Assembly (NCBI GenBank): GCA_033675265.1
Contig: JAUJYZ010001480.1
Coordinates: 497,501-561,500 of the forward strand
Reading direction: 5' to 3'
From: Actinostola sp. cb2023
Taxonomy: Eukaryota; Cnidaria; Anthozoa; Actiniaria; Actinostolidae
Length of the DNA: 64,000 nt
Below are positions 1-13,200 of the stretch, piece after piece. Position numbers and translations under genes: made by a program. The notes beneath the pieces were generated by a model, which saw only the letters and a list, made by a program, of their open reading frames with translations, searched no databases and was not told where the DNA came from. The number at the start of each line of letters is the position of its first letter. Within the stretch, counting starts at the first letter, position 1.

Positions 1-1464
1 TCGAGTTGAATGTCGCCTTCAAAGAGACTCTGGATGGCATCAGTAGCTTAGAAGGGAAAAATTGCTCCATGAGAATTAAAGCATAACATGGCTGCCGCGC
101 GCACGTCGACATGTACAGGACGAGGGACAGAAATGAAGGACAGGAATGAGGGAAGGAAAGAGGGACAGAAATGAGGGAGAGAAATGAGGGAGAAAATTGA
201 GGTATAGAAATGATCGAGGGAGAGAAATGATCGAGGGAGAGAAATGAGCGAGGGAGAGAAATGAGGGAGAAAATTGAGGTATAGAAATGATCGAGGGACA
301 GGAATGAGGGAGAGAAATGAGGGAGAAAAATGAGGGACAGAAATGAGGCCAGATCAGAAGTGCTAGTTTTTACTAGCGACGCAAGCATAAGAGCAAGCAC
401 AAGAGGAGATATTTCACACTAAAAATGGACCTGACGCAATCATAAGCGGAAGCATTAGCATATAAGGAGCAAAATGTGTCCCTTTCTATCGTTTGTTCAT
501 ATGCTTGCGTTGGGTCCGTTTTCACATGACACAAGTTCGTCGCCAGTGAACACTAGGTTGAAGTTCTCTCTATAAAAGCGGTATCGTTCAACAAACCTTC
601 ATTAGCAATAATGATGGCATCAATAGCTGAATTATCCACCTTCACTTTGCCTAAAAATAAACATGAATAAATTGTCTTTACCGACGGAGGAATGACAGTA
701 AAACTAAGTGGGAATATTACATTTATGGACAAATGTCACCAAAAAGATAAGAACGTTTATAAAACAGCACGATGAAAATATATTAATTATTGAGGCGGTG
801 ACAAAAGTTCAGTCATATCAGAAAAAAGACCAATGCTTAAAATAGTGCAACAACAACTCAGCATACAAAAGAAGAGAAAATTCGCTACGGTATATTATCT
901 GTGGGGCGTTTAATTAACGAAGATTTTTCGCGCATCGTTGTTATACGAGCAACATTGCTGCGGCGCTCCATGTTACACTTATACTGCCAAAAATGTCCCG
1001 TGTATCATTTGTTTCTTTAATAATAGAAGAAATTAATAAAATAATAAAATAATAATACATTACATTACGCTTTACATTAACGATACAAAAGGTGTAAGGA
1101 AGAATTAAAAACAAAACCTAGAAAACTATAAAATATTTCATATATTCTTTAGTGAAGAATTCCCAATCACTGACTTTCGTATAATTATGTCATAGCATGT
1201 GTCATAGGGCAATTATTAATCTTTAACTGTAACGACACAAAACACCTTTTTTGAAAGGCAAAAAAATCGAATTGGTTTTAAAAATAATTTATTTTCAAGA
1301 TAAGAGCTTTATTGTTTATCTTTCAAGAATATTTCAAATCCGCACAACGTTGTGATTCTTCACTTACAATAACATTCGTAGCACTTACCATTGCTTTGTC
1401 GTACAGGTATCGCCGATGTCCTTGCAATCAGTAAGACGAAAATGGCGATGTGTCTGTGAAGCAT
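1..1464 (-). CDS. Astacin-family zinc metalloprotease, 5' end only (signal peptide and propeptide), cut by the window edge
   Basis: Three exons on the minus strand: 1464-1389, 650-597 and 46-<1. The start at 1464 was chosen because it gives a secretion signal (MLHRHIAIFVLLIARTSA), although an in-frame Met lies upstream. Exon 1 ends AATG/gtaagt (phase 1), exon 2 starts after tttttag and ends GAAG/gtttgt (phase 1), exon 3 starts after ttctaag; the phases agree throughout. The joined protein reads signal peptide, then a short acidic propeptide ending near LFEGDIQL. In astacins the propeptide F-x-G-D motif supplies the Asp that binds the catalytic zinc and keeps the zymogen silent, and LFEGDI fits this (Phe-Glu-Gly-Asp). 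The catalytic domain with HExxHxxGxxH would lie left of position 1 and is not seen. Family call is inferred from the propeptide alone. Such enzymes are secreted and act in matrix processing, digestion or development; the substrate cannot be told. Confidence 0.6.
118..352. repeat. Degenerate minisatellite, unit about GAGGGACAGAAAT
   Basis: Purine-rich repeats of 12 to 15 bases (gagggagagaaat, gagggacagaaat, tgatcgagggagagaaa) fill the stretch. It lies in the second intron of the astacin gene. Confidence 0.8.
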
Positions 1465-1998
1465 TTTGCCCAAACCAGAGCAGTAAAAGGGCAGTAGCTT
1501 ACAGCAATTGTCGCACCAACACAAGCAGATGTAACCACTCTGTAAACACGCTCTTACACACATTCTATGCAAACACACCGTGACTTATTGCTTGTGTGGT
1601 ATTATTGTAATGTTTGTTCACTACATACAAGACTTTCCTCGATCTACTGACATAAATGGAGCCAAAACCAACCGTATCTTCTCGTACAGAGTTTAATTAT
1701 ACAACTTGAACTTGGACTTTTCAAATTGTGCAAACGTTTGAGCTGACACTACCCAAGTAAACAACAAGTAAAACAAACGCTTCATAAAATTAATAAAGCA
1801 TTGTGAATACAATTAAGCCAGAGACGCAAGCATTACTGAGCCACAAGCGAGTGTAAGCGGGCACTAGGCCAGGATTTGTTGTTGTTGTTGTTTCACCAAG
1901 TGCTATGTCACCTAGGCAACCATGCTGTACCACGTGCGCGCGACTTGTCTTAGTACTTTCAAAAAATGAGTACAAGCTCACGAACTTCAAATAAAAAA

Positions 1999-3027
1999 TG
2001 CATAGTGAGCGCGAACAAAAATCAACGTAATATTGTTGCGAAAACCTTCTAGAATGATGTTATTTTCCTTTGAGGTTATGCAGTTTCCTTATAATTCAAG
2101 TTTTGTATGAGAAATTAATGAGCAAAGTTTTTAAATCTAAAACATATTACCTTTGAATTATCAATGGTCAAGCTGCACAATCATAATTTGACCGTCTATC
2201 CCTCCACTAACAACGAGTAAACAAATGAATTCTCTCACAATTGAGGCTCACTATGCAAAATATTTTTTTTCAAGGATGGTTTGCGAAAAATTTCGGTGCC
2301 GTCCGCCATTTTGGATTTCGATTTAGCGCGCGAGGCCAAATTTGAAGGTTCGTATTTTCGTTAATAATGCTCTTTTGGATGTGAAACTTTGTTCATTTGT
2401 AGATAACCCGACATACTAAAATATGGCAAAAGATAAACGAACAAAATACAATATTTCGCAAGTTGTGAGTAATCAAATATAGCTCCCGTGAGTATTTTGC
2501 AGCCGTGTCCAAATTCAAAGGCCGCACGGGAGCGATATTTGATTACTCCCAACTTGCGAAATATTGAATTGTATTCATTTATCTTTAGGTATTTTTTAGT
2601 ATGTGGGGTTATCTACCAATTGTCAAAATTTTATATTCAAGGGATTATTATTGACGAAAATACGAACCTTCAAATTTGGCATCGCGCGCTGAAATCATGT
2701 TCAATCGAAATCCAAGATGGTGGACGGCACCGAAATTTTTCGCAAACCATCCTTGCAAAAAATTATTTTGCATAGTGAGCCTCAATTGTGAGAGAATTCA
2801 TTTGTTTACCCGTTGCTAGTGGAGGGATAGACGGTCAAATTGTGATTGTGCCACTTGACGATCGATAATTCAAAGGTAATCTTTTTTGGATTTCAAAACT
2901 TTGGTCACTAATTTCTCATAGAAAACTTGAATTTTACAGAAATGGCACAACCTCAAAGGAAAATAACATCATTAGAGAAGGTTTTCATAACAATTTTATG
3001 TTGATTTTTGTTCGCGCTCATTATGCA
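1999..3027. mobile_element. Fold-back element with arms of about 500 bp
   Basis: The left arm starts TGCATAGTGAGCGCGAACAA and the right arm ends with its reverse complement at 3011-3027. The arms pair through the element with a centre near 2508 (tattttgcagccgtgtccaaattcaaaggccgc region). There is no coding capacity; open frames inside are the two arms read through. The arms are about 90 percent identical by eye. Confidence 0.85.
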
Positions 3028-3771
3028 AAATATTTTTTTTCAAGGATGGTTTGCGAAAAATTTTGGTGCCGTCCGCCATCTTGGATTTCGATTTAGCGCG
3101 CAAGGCTAACTTTGAAGGTTCGTATTTTCGTTAATAATGCTCTCTTGGATGTGAAACTTTGTCCATTTGTAGATAACCCGACATACTAAAATATGATAAA
3201 AGATAAACGAATAAAATGCAATATTTCGCAAGTTGTGAGTAATCAAATATAGCTCCCGTGAGTATTTTGCAGCCGAAGGCCGCACGGGAGCGATATTTGA
3301 TTACTCCCAACTTGCGAAATATTGAATTGTATTAATTGATCTTTAAGTGAATTTTTAGTAAGGGGGGTTGTCTACCAATTGTTAAAGTTTTACATTCAAG
3401 GGATTATTATTGACGAAAATACGAACCTTCAAATTTGGCATCGCGCGCTGAAATCATGTTCAATCGAAATCCAAGATGGTGGACGGCACCGAAATTTTTC
3501 GCAAACCATCCTTGCAAAAAAAAAATTTTGCATAGTGAGCCTCAATCGTGAGAGAATTCATTTGTTTACGCTTTGCTAGTGGAGAAATAAACGGTCAAAT
3601 TGTGATTGTGCCACTTGACGATCGATAATTCAAAGGTATTCGTTTTCAGATTTCAAAACTTTGGTCACTAATTTCTCATAGAAAACTTGAATTTTTCAGA
3701 AATGGCACAACCTCAAAGGAAAATAACATCATTAGAGAAGGTTTTCATAACAATTTTACGTTGATTTTTGT
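3015..3771. mobile_element. Second copy of the same fold-back family with a truncated left arm
   Basis: It abuts the first copy directly at ATTATGCAAAATATTTTTTT. The left arm (to about 3270) is half length, while the right arm (about 3275-3771) is full length and matches that of the neighbour to TTGATTTTTG. Confidence 0.8.
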
Positions 3772-3973
3772 GGACAATGGTATCTTTAATACACAGATTA
3801 AAGTATAAAATATGATAGATCTCGATGAGCTGAGGATTTTGGTGTTTTTAAAAATGTTGAAAATCGGCCAAGAGACACCAAAGTTAATGAATAATTGGTC
3901 AATAATTTGGACTAGATGTCACCAAGGAAAGCGGAGGAAAAAATGCATAAAATCAGCTTTGAACTATGCATTA

Positions 3974-4977
3974 AGGTATCAGGGTACCCCTACCGACCGG
4001 TATGCATTCAAGTCGCTTTAACACAGAATCCGTCCATTTAAACCCCAATAAAGTATACATTTTCTGAAAGCTAAATAAATGGAGATTCCAACTAATGGTC
4101 TATTAACAAAAAATACATACGCTTTTTAAATATAAGTCGAGATCAACGAATTTTCATATAGCGTTGTACGGCGAGGTCCCAGACAACCGTATTTTATCGG
4201 AAAGTCAAGATCATTATCTTTATGCACTCTAGAGATATCAATTATCAAAACAGTGTCTCCGTTTATCGATACGTTTCCCCGTCGCTTTTTTATCTGCCGC
4301 GAAACTTTCGGTACGCTAAAAATACATTGTTTTTTACTAATCAGTTAATAACTCATGAAATCATTAAAATATCAAAAATCGGAGACACGGTTTTGAAGAA
4401 TGATAATTAGAGATGAAGTCCTAAAAATCTCAGCTGAATCGAATAAAACCCGTTTGTTTAGGAGCTCAAAATAACACCCGTATTTTCGTTAATTTGCTCT
4501 ATGAGAAAAAGCCCAAACTGTTTTTCAAGTCAAGTGGCGGCTTTGTTTGCACAAGCGGCGATAATCCACCACAAATATGTGATCCAATACCTGATGACAT
4601 ATGAATGGCATTCAAAAGAAGATCGCCCTTACAGTACCAAACACAACATGGCAGGAAAACAAAGTTACTGCTGGCGGGAAATACGAGCATTTTGACCGTG
4701 AGTGGTTTGGCATCGTTATTCAAGGATATTTTGAGTGAGCAGTTACGATTTTTGGATACTTTCTTCGCATCTGAATCTTTGGAAAGTCTGTTGCGTGAGT
4801 GCTGTTGACAGCTTGCTTGTCAACATCTTTTTGCATCAAATGAAATCCAAAATTCGTTTTTTGACTCTAACTTTTTAGGGAAAAAATATTTTTAGATTCT
4901 GATTGTTGGAATCAATTAGATTTGATTGTCAAAAAAAATCAAAACTTTTGATAGGTTTTTGGGGTACCCTGATACCT
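3974..4977. mobile_element. TA-flanked DNA transposon remnant, 1004 bp, 17-bp inverted termini
   Basis: It begins AGGTATCAGGGTACCCC and ends with the exact reverse complement, with TA on each side (3972-3973 and 4978-4979). The TA target suggests a Tc1/mariner-class element. No transposase is visible; the short open frames inside resemble nothing recognised. A shortened relative lies at 12788-13030. Confidence 0.75.
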
Positions 4978-5204
4978 TATAACCAATACTCCAGTTTCTA
5001 GTTGTTTAGACACCGCTGTACTCCTTGACAAAAGACGCATTTGCTCAGGCTAAGCCTCAATTCAGTGTAAATTATACACACATACCGACGAGAACACGAA
5101 AAAGTGTTGACATTGGACAATAGAAACCATTTTTAATTGCACGGGTTATTCTCTGGATTGAGGCTAGCGCCAAAAAGCGGCTGACCTTCGCAGGCTATGG
5201 TTGG

Positions 5205-5625
5205 CCAACCGAAATCAGGTATTTTTTAGGGTGTGAAACTTGAACAACAACAAAAATGTGAAAGCTACATAAAGGTACTGCCGGAAATTTAGGATAGGGG
5301 TGTGACCCCGGGATGTCGAAACCCTGACCATATTTAAGGATGAAGAATTGGAAAATTCATACCCTTTCCAAGGATTTGTCACTGAAATATAGACCCAATT
5401 TAAGGAAAAAGTTAATAGTATTCCTTTGGAAATCGCTAATATCAGAAGTACATACGCTGGCTGTTACGCTAAGCGGATTTTTTTAAAAATCAAAAAATTA
5501 GTGTACCCAAATTAAAGATCGAATATTTTATTTTATGGTCTAAAAGCAAAATATGGTACCCAATTTAAGGATCTGGAGGTTCAAAAACCATACCCTATTT
5601 GGGGGCACATACCTATATAGCATAT
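5205..5625. repeat. Dispersed repeat, also present inverted at 24565-24850
   Basis: CCGGAAATTTAGGATAGGGG, CCCGGGATGTCGAAACCCTG and TCCGCTTAGCG-type segments recur in reverse complement in the second copy. The end at CATACCTATATAGCATATA matches the start of the other copy. No coding potential. Confidence 0.75.
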
Positions 5626-5799
5626 ATATGGGAGTACCCCATGCTTTCCTTGCAATTTACTGCGATTTCACAAACTCAGCGAATCATGAATGACAATGAC
5701 ATAAGGTAGTTTATTTGGTACCATAAATATATCCATACAAATACCGTATATCGCAGAGTGATTTAAAACAATGTTTGAATGAAGTGTAAAATACAGTAT

Positions 5800-6150
5800 T
5801 CGTTTTAAGTTCTAAAGATCTCTAAACCCTTTGCAGTACTAGTACTGGATTGATAAATCCATATCTCTATGAATTATTGTGGTTTAAGCCAGTTTGTGAA
5901 GAAGCGATGCCTCGTGTTGATATAAACCATGTTGTTAGAGCCTTCGGTGATTATCTTAGCGGCCGGCACAGGGCGCATGCGCTGTAGAACTCAGTTGGCG
6001 ATTTGAAGCCAAAGACGAAGAATACGACAACCAATCTGCATTTTTAGAGTCGGGCTTTTCCACAGGCAGCCCGACTAATAAGCGCCTCCTATGGCCTCCG
6101 AAATTTAATAAGCTACCCGGGCGCTTAATAGAAGATTTACGGTATGTATA
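5800..6150. repeat. Dispersed repeat carrying GCCGGCACAGGGCGCATGCG, partner of 14520-14840
   Basis: Shared blocks are GATCTCTAAACCCTTTGCAG, ATCCATATCTCTATGAATTA, GAGCCTTCGGTGATTATCTT and a terminal hairpin AGTCGGGCTT-TTCC-ACAGGCAGCCCGACT. The hairpin followed by AAT looks like the 3' end of the hairpin-ended family described at 14346-14840. A third fragment of the inner part is at 37290-37620. Confidence 0.7.
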
Positions 6151-6839
6151 CACCCATTTCAATTATGTTAGTCCCCCAAAACAGTGAAAGGTGCAACCCT
6201 GAAGGATCATGGGGGTTTCTATTTGCAGCCATATTCTTTATGAACGTCGTGTACTAAACAAAAACATTGCGGTGAAGCAAATTCAAATGACATTCAAAAT
6301 GAGATGGCCGAATTTTTTTTGCTGCAATGTCAGGGAATTTGGGTAGAAAGACTTGGTAAACACTGTCTATCTCCTCCCATGATTCTCTGGGGGTCGCACC
6401 TTTGTGAGTCAAGGGTGACTAACTTAATTGAATTAGGTGTATATGCAAATAACTTGACACTTTAGTTCATAAAGCTTTCAGTTGTAAATTACCAGAACGA
6501 AACTAAAATATAACAATCTAAACTGACCCACAGTCAACTCTGGTCTTATAATGACCATTTTCCTATCTCCTATCACCTTTCTCTCTGACAATCTTTTTGG
6601 AAATCGGTGTATATGGTCTGGGAAAGAAGGGTTGGGGATTTTGGAAGAAATGGACAAACACCTACACGTAAGACGTGATGACTCTGAACAATAACTCAGA
6701 ACAACACACCTAGTAACAATCATATTTTCATCCAAGGAAATGTATGATGCATAGACAATGACTGTATAAGTACAATAGTAACATGAAGCAAATGATGGTG
6801 ACACTGTTCCACAAAGAGTAGGGCATTGAGTTTCCTGTG

Positions 6840-6985
6840 CATGTGGTCTAGTCAAGCCGAATCTACACGAGCAAATTTTCCTTGACAAGTTTTCCTTGAC
6901 AAGGAAGACTTGCTCGTGTAGACGACAAAAACATCGCCAATTTTTCCTTGTCAAGGAAAACTTCCTCGTGTACATGCGGCTTCAG
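6840..6985. repeat. Short inverted repeat with TCCTTGACAAGG palindromes
   Basis: Left part TCTACACGAGCAA and right parts TTGCTCGTGTAGA and TTCCTCGTGTACA pair, with three copies of a self-complementary TCCTTG-CAAGGA core between. The rest of 6150-7291 shows nothing recognisable apart from the final NME7 exon. Confidence 0.6.
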
Positions 6986-7291
6986 TCCACTGAGTCCTAC
7001 AGGCATGTAATAATCGTCTTTTAAAAATGCTTGCGGTCACCCTGCCAATCTTGGCAAAGTTCATAAATCATAAGCACTATAACACTTTTAATATTCAAAT
7101 ATGTAAGCAATTTATGGTACAAAATGATTTACACATGAATGCATATTGCATCCATCCATCTTTGACACTGTTCGGAAAACGTGCAGTCGACATTCAAGCT
7201 ATCATACACATGGTTAAAAAGGTTCCACCAATAAGTTATATTATATGTCCAGGTTATAAAACAGGAATCAGTCTAGCTTACATACGGGACA

Positions 7292-10200
7292 TCAGTTCTT
7301 CAAGATACTGAAAAAGTACTTGACCTGTAGGAGAATAGATGAAATAGTGATATATGGATGACAAAAGGAGATTTGTTCTGCTAATCTTACTGTACATTTT
7401 GGCGTTTGTAGTTGAATAGATAATTAATATTATGCAGAAAAAGAAAAGAAAAGAAAAAAAAGATAATAGTACGCAGATCTGTGTTTCACTGCTTTGATGA
7501 TGATGATGATGGTGATGGTGTATGGTGGTGTTGGTAGTATGTGGTAGACAGTATATAATGATGATGACAATCATAGTATTTCATGATGATGATGGTGGTG
7601 ATAGTGTATGATGGTGCTGGTAGTATGTGGTAGACAGTATAATGATGATGACAATGATAGTATTTCATGATGACGATGGTGGTGATAGTGTATGGTGTTG
7701 TTGGTAGTATGTGGTAGACAGTATAATGATGATGACAATCATAGTATTTCATGATGATGGTGGTGGTGATAGTGTATGATGGTGCTGGTAGTATGTGGTA
7801 GACAGTATAATGATGATGACAATGATAGTATTTCATGATGACGATGATGGTGATAGTGTATGGTGGTGTTGGTAGTATGTGGTAGACAGTATAATGATGA
7901 TGGCAATGATAGTATTGCATGATGACGATGGTGGTGATAGTGTATGGTGGTGTTGGTAGTACATGTATGTGGTAGACAGTATAATGATGATGGCAATGAT
8001 AGTATTTCATGATGATGATGGTGGTGATAGTGTATGATGGTGCTGGTAGTATGTGGTAGACAGTATAATGATGATGACAATGATAGTATTTCATGATGAC
8101 GATGGTGGTGATAGTGTATGGTGTTGTTGGTAGTATGTGGTAGACAGTATAATGATGATGACAATGATAGTATTTCATGATGATGGTGGTGGTGATAGTG
8201 TATGATGGTGCTGGTAGTATGTGGTAGACAGTATAATGATGATGACAATGATAGTATTTCATGATGACGATGATGGTGATAGTGTATGGTGGTGTTGGTA
8301 GTACATGTATGTGGTAGACAGTATAATGATGATGGCAATGATAGTATTGCATGATGACGATGGTGGTGATAGTGTATGGTGGTGTTGGTAGTACATGTAT
8401 GTGGTAGACAGTATAATGATGATGGCAATGATAGTATTTCATGATGACGATGATGGTGATAGTGTATGGTGTTGCTGGTAGTATGTGGTAGACAGTATAA
8501 TGATGATGGCAATGATAGTATTGCATGATGACGATGGTGGTGATAGTGTATGGTGGTGTTGGTAGTATGTATGTGGTAGACAGTATAATGATGATGGCAA
8601 TGATAGTATTTCATGATGACGATGATGGTGATAGTGTATGATGGTGCTGGTAGTATGTGGTAGACAGTATAATGATGATGACAATGATAGTATTTCATGA
8701 TGACGATGATGGTGATAGTGTATGGTGGTGTTGGTAGTAGTATGTGGTAGACAGTATAATGATGATGGCAATGATAGTATTGCATGATGACGATGGTGGT
8801 GATAGTGTATGGTGGTGTTGGTAGTACATGTATGTGGTAGACAGTATAATGATGATGGCAATGATAGTATTTCATGATGACGATGGTGGTGATAGTGTAT
8901 GGTGGTGTTGGTAGTATGTGGTAGACAGTATAATGATGATGACAATGATAGTATTTCATGATGATGGTGGTGGTGATAGTGTATGGTGGTGTTGGTAGTA
9001 TGTGGTAGACAGTATAATGATGATGGCAATGATAGTATTTCATGATAATGATGGTGGTCACTGGTGATAGTGTATGGTGGTGTTGGTAGTATGTGGTAGA
9101 CAGTATAATGATGATGACAATGATAGAATTTCATGATGACGATGGTGGTGATAGTGTATGGTGGTGTTGGTAGTATGTGGTAGACAGTATAATGATGACA
9201 ATTATAGAATTAGATGATGATGGTGGTGGTGGTGGTGATAGACTGTATGGTGGTGCTGGTAATCATGATAATAATGATAGTAATGTGATATTCAATTGAT
9301 GATACATGTAGTGGAAAAGGTGGTGCTGGTAGTATGTGGTGAACAGTATAATGATGATAATAATGACTGATAGATGGTGGTGATGATGATTACTGGAAGT
9401 TCCAGCTTTGATCACACCTAGCTGGTCTTACCTCTAGACTACCATCTTCTGGGATATCAGTACAATGAACAGCATTTTGGATCTTATCTTTACCAAATCT
9501 TGCTCTCAGAGTTCGAGGTCTCAGGTGCCGAGCAATCTCCTGTTTGCATAAAAGGTGGTACATAATGTCAAAGTTATATCAGATCTACAATCACTCGGCT
9601 TCGTAAATCTGATACCATGTATATGACCCATGCATACGGCCCTGCTCGCGCGCTCTTAATAAAACCATTGGGAAAACGTCACGTGGTAAGGGCCGGAAGT
9701 GTTGAAGTACCCGGTCCGGAAAAAGCCGTCCGGCCCTGCTCGATTTTTGTCAGGAGATTTTTTATGCTTTTTTGGAAGCAAAATATATTTTTTAAATGTG
9801 AACGACAAAAGTGAACAAAAAAAATATTATATTTTTGATAACATTTTTTGGTTGGTTCTTCTAGCGTAATCGTGCGTTTGTGTTCTTGAATGATGTTTAG
9901 CACCAAAATGGTCCATATGAAATGGTCATATGATAAAATACTTATTGAATGAGTTAGGTCGGGCCGTACAGGAAATATTTGCTCTTGGTCATTTGTACGG
10001 ACCTCGCTGCGCTCGTTCCGTACGGCATCATAGTAAAATGTTAGTACAGACTGAGGGTGGTCACTGCAGCCCCCGGGGGGGTTGGTCAAGCAAAATCCAT
10101 TTCTTAAAGAGCGGGTATTTTTTAGGGTATAAAACTTGGACAAGTGCATTCAGTCTTGAATAGCGGAATCCCTAGGAATGATCCGATGGTAGTTTTAGGG

Positions 10201-13200
10201 TGATTTTTAAACCATGAGGTATTTTTTAGGGTGGGAAATTTTTCATGGTTTGGTATTTTTAGGGGGTATTTTTAGAGGATTTTCGACGGTCATCGCTGCC
10301 CCTTTTACCTTGAAGAACCGCCCCCCCCCCCCCCAGGACTGCATCATAACATATAACATGCTTAACTTACTGGATCAACTGGACCAACAAACTGGCGGAA
10401 TACCCTTTGTACATCAAGACCTCTTATTTCTAGGGCCATGCAGGGTCCACTACAGAGCTCTACAACCATGTCCTAAACATTGTCAAATATTTTAATATTT
10501 GTTAAAACAATTTCAATTAGACTATCACCAAACATTCATCCTTGCTCATAGACATACAGTCATTCTCAAAAAGGTTGTCCAGAATGATTCAATATGTATT
10601 CAATTTCCTCATGTGGAATTTGGTGAAATTATGGAATTATGGAATTATGGTGAAAATAATTATTATTGTAATACATTTTTTTACTGGCACTTAGTAATTT
10701 ATTTAGTCTATTATGGTAGTATCTATATTTAAAGCCATAGTAAGGAGATCTAGACTTCGAGTATTTTTTGAATAAGCTTGTATCAATATGAGATGCAAAA
10801 GTACACTGCATTGTGAAAACTGAATGTAATGGCGCTGGTATCAACTTGCAGTTCCGCATGCAGAAATTGAAAACATAATGAATCACATGACTTTATTGTA
10901 GTCTTTTCATCTGGACAACCTTTTTGAGAATGACTAAAAGCCAAAACAAAAAGCCAATTCAGCAAAAGTAAAATACTCAGTGAACATAGAAAGACGAAAA
11001 GGAACCTCTGCTCGCAGGGTAGGAATACACCTTATTCATGCATGCTGGTTTTCGAGATCAGAATACTAGGATCTTTCACATACAAATAACCACTGCCATT
11101 TGAAAAAGCAATTATTCATCAATATTTTTGGAAATGTTCAATAGTATTGGATAAAATCTCAAGAAGATATCGTAAATGACATTTATAGGGTTTAGTATGG
11201 GATTTTGCCATCATGCATACCAAATTTTTCGAAATTGCTTAATTTCAAGGTTTAACACTTTCCACTAAAATAACATATTGATATAAGATAAGTGTAAAAG
11301 TTTTAGGGCAAAATGACATGTCCTTGCGGAGTTATGAACATTTTTAATTCTGAAAATACACCAGAACGAGGCTTGGTACGCATGACGGCAAAATCCCATA
11401 CTAAACTCTATAAATGTCATTTACGATATCTTCTTGGGATTTTATCCAATACTACATGTATTGAAATTTTCAAAAATATTGATGAATAATTGCTTTTTCA
11501 GATGGCAGTGGTTATTTGTATGTGAAAGATCCTTAGGCTAGTATTCTGATCTCGAAAACCAGCACGCGTGAATAAGGTGTATGATGTTTTCTTTGTGTTT
11601 TTTGTTGTTGTTGAGGAAATGCATTTTCCTTTACTATTGCATGTCTCCCCACATTTCCCCTGGTAAACTACAGTACTGTTGCGAGTAAGTTTATCAGACT
11701 GAAGATCTGTCAGTATAACAAAGCCATAAGGCAAGGGTTGCATGTAACCATAATCTGGACAAAACTAATTTAGAAAACTCTTTGACGTACATTGTATTCA
11801 TTGACCACATCCTTGTACACTTCGTGGAATTCCTCAGCATTTGCTCTTTCCAAATGAAACTGTGAATTGACAACAATATTATGACAATAAATCCTCTGTA
11901 AAACAATAGATGGATTTTCAAGGGGTTGTGGAGGGAGAGGGAAGAGAAAGAGGGAAGAGAAAGAGGGAAGAGAAAGAGGAAAGAGAAAAGAGAAAGAGGA
12001 AAGAGAAAGAGGGAAGAGAAAGAGGGAAGAGAAAGAGGGAAGAGAAAGAGGGAAGAGAAAGAGGGAAGAGAAAGAGGGAAGAGAAAGAGGGAAGAGAAGA
12101 GGGAAGAGAAAGAGGGAAAGAGGGGGAAAGAGGGAAGAGAAAGAGGGAAGAGAAAGAGGGAAGAGAAAGAGGGAAGAGAAAGAGAGAAAGAGAGAGGAAG
12201 AGAAAGGGAAGAGAGAAAGGGAAGAGAAAGAGGGAAGAGAAAGAGGCAAGAGAAAGAGGCAAGAGAAAGAGGCAAGAGAAAGACCAAGAGAAAGAGGCAA
12301 GAGAAAGAGCTCCCACCAACAGATAGACAAATTATGCAGACTGGGGGAAAAGACTTGTGTTTTACCAACCATTTGCAGTGCAGAAATCTCAAATCCTTCT
12401 TCCTGAATTGCTTTGACAATATTTCCTGTCATACCTACATGTACAAAGACAATCAAAGGAACTGTCAGTCTGTGGATGTTGCAAAGAACAATGGCTTGTA
12501 AAGTGCTAAGTAATTCAAGAATTGTCATACATGTAAGAGGTACATTGTAGGTCTTTGTGCAATTACTTGTCAAGTGGACTACACATGGCTCCCTAAGAGG
12601 GAATGTTTTAATGTAAACTCATTACTATGGCTGGACATGGCTGGTTAGGGTTAGGGTTAGCCCTGTTACTCATTATTAAATTGAGCTTGACCACAGTTGA
12701 CTCTCAGACAGCCTTTTGGTGTCCATAATAAAGAGAGTCCACAAGATTGAGGAGTTATTTTCAATAAAACTGTCTGACACTTTTAAAAGGTACCAGGGGA
12801 CATTCGTGACCACTGTTCACTGAAAGCCGCGTAGCACGCTAACCACTCTGACATCCAACATGTATAAAAGTATACATTTTCTTAAAGCTGAATAAATGCA
12901 GATTCTAAATATGCTTGAGATTATTTCCTATTTTGTAAATATTTTTTGTTATTGCACATATTAGAAAATTCGACCGGCCTTGTTCAAAGAGTAGCATGTA
13001 TGTAGCTTTGTTCTAAAAACCGTGTCTCCGATAGTGGGTGTGTCTAATAGTGGGTGTGTCTAATAGTGGGGTGTCTGTAAAGGCGAGGTACCTGCAAGGT
13101 ACAGCCTAATATACAGAGTGAAATATACATGTAACAAACAGTAATGCTCAAAAGATTCCACACCTTCAGCAACAGCATGAGGCTTGATGATACACAATGT

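Noticed and set aside
6478..6975. 165-codon minus-strand frame
   Set aside because: No family resemblance, right end is the inverted TCCTTGACAAGG repeat, and no splice partner found.
7486..9134. Long minus-strand open frames (up to 440 codons) rich in His and Tyr
   Set aside because: They are the 84-bp minisatellite read in three frames; NME7 exons on both sides place it in an intron and no start or splice context supports a protein.
11694..12573. Lys/Glu/Arg-rich and Leu/Phe/Ser-rich frames on both strands
   Set aside because: Products of the polypurine tract. Only the pieces 11791-11859 and 12370-12434 in the minus frames are real, as NME7 exons.
12644..12661. Telomere-like repeats as a fusion point
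   Set aside because: Only three units inside an NME7 intron; chance or slippage suffices.
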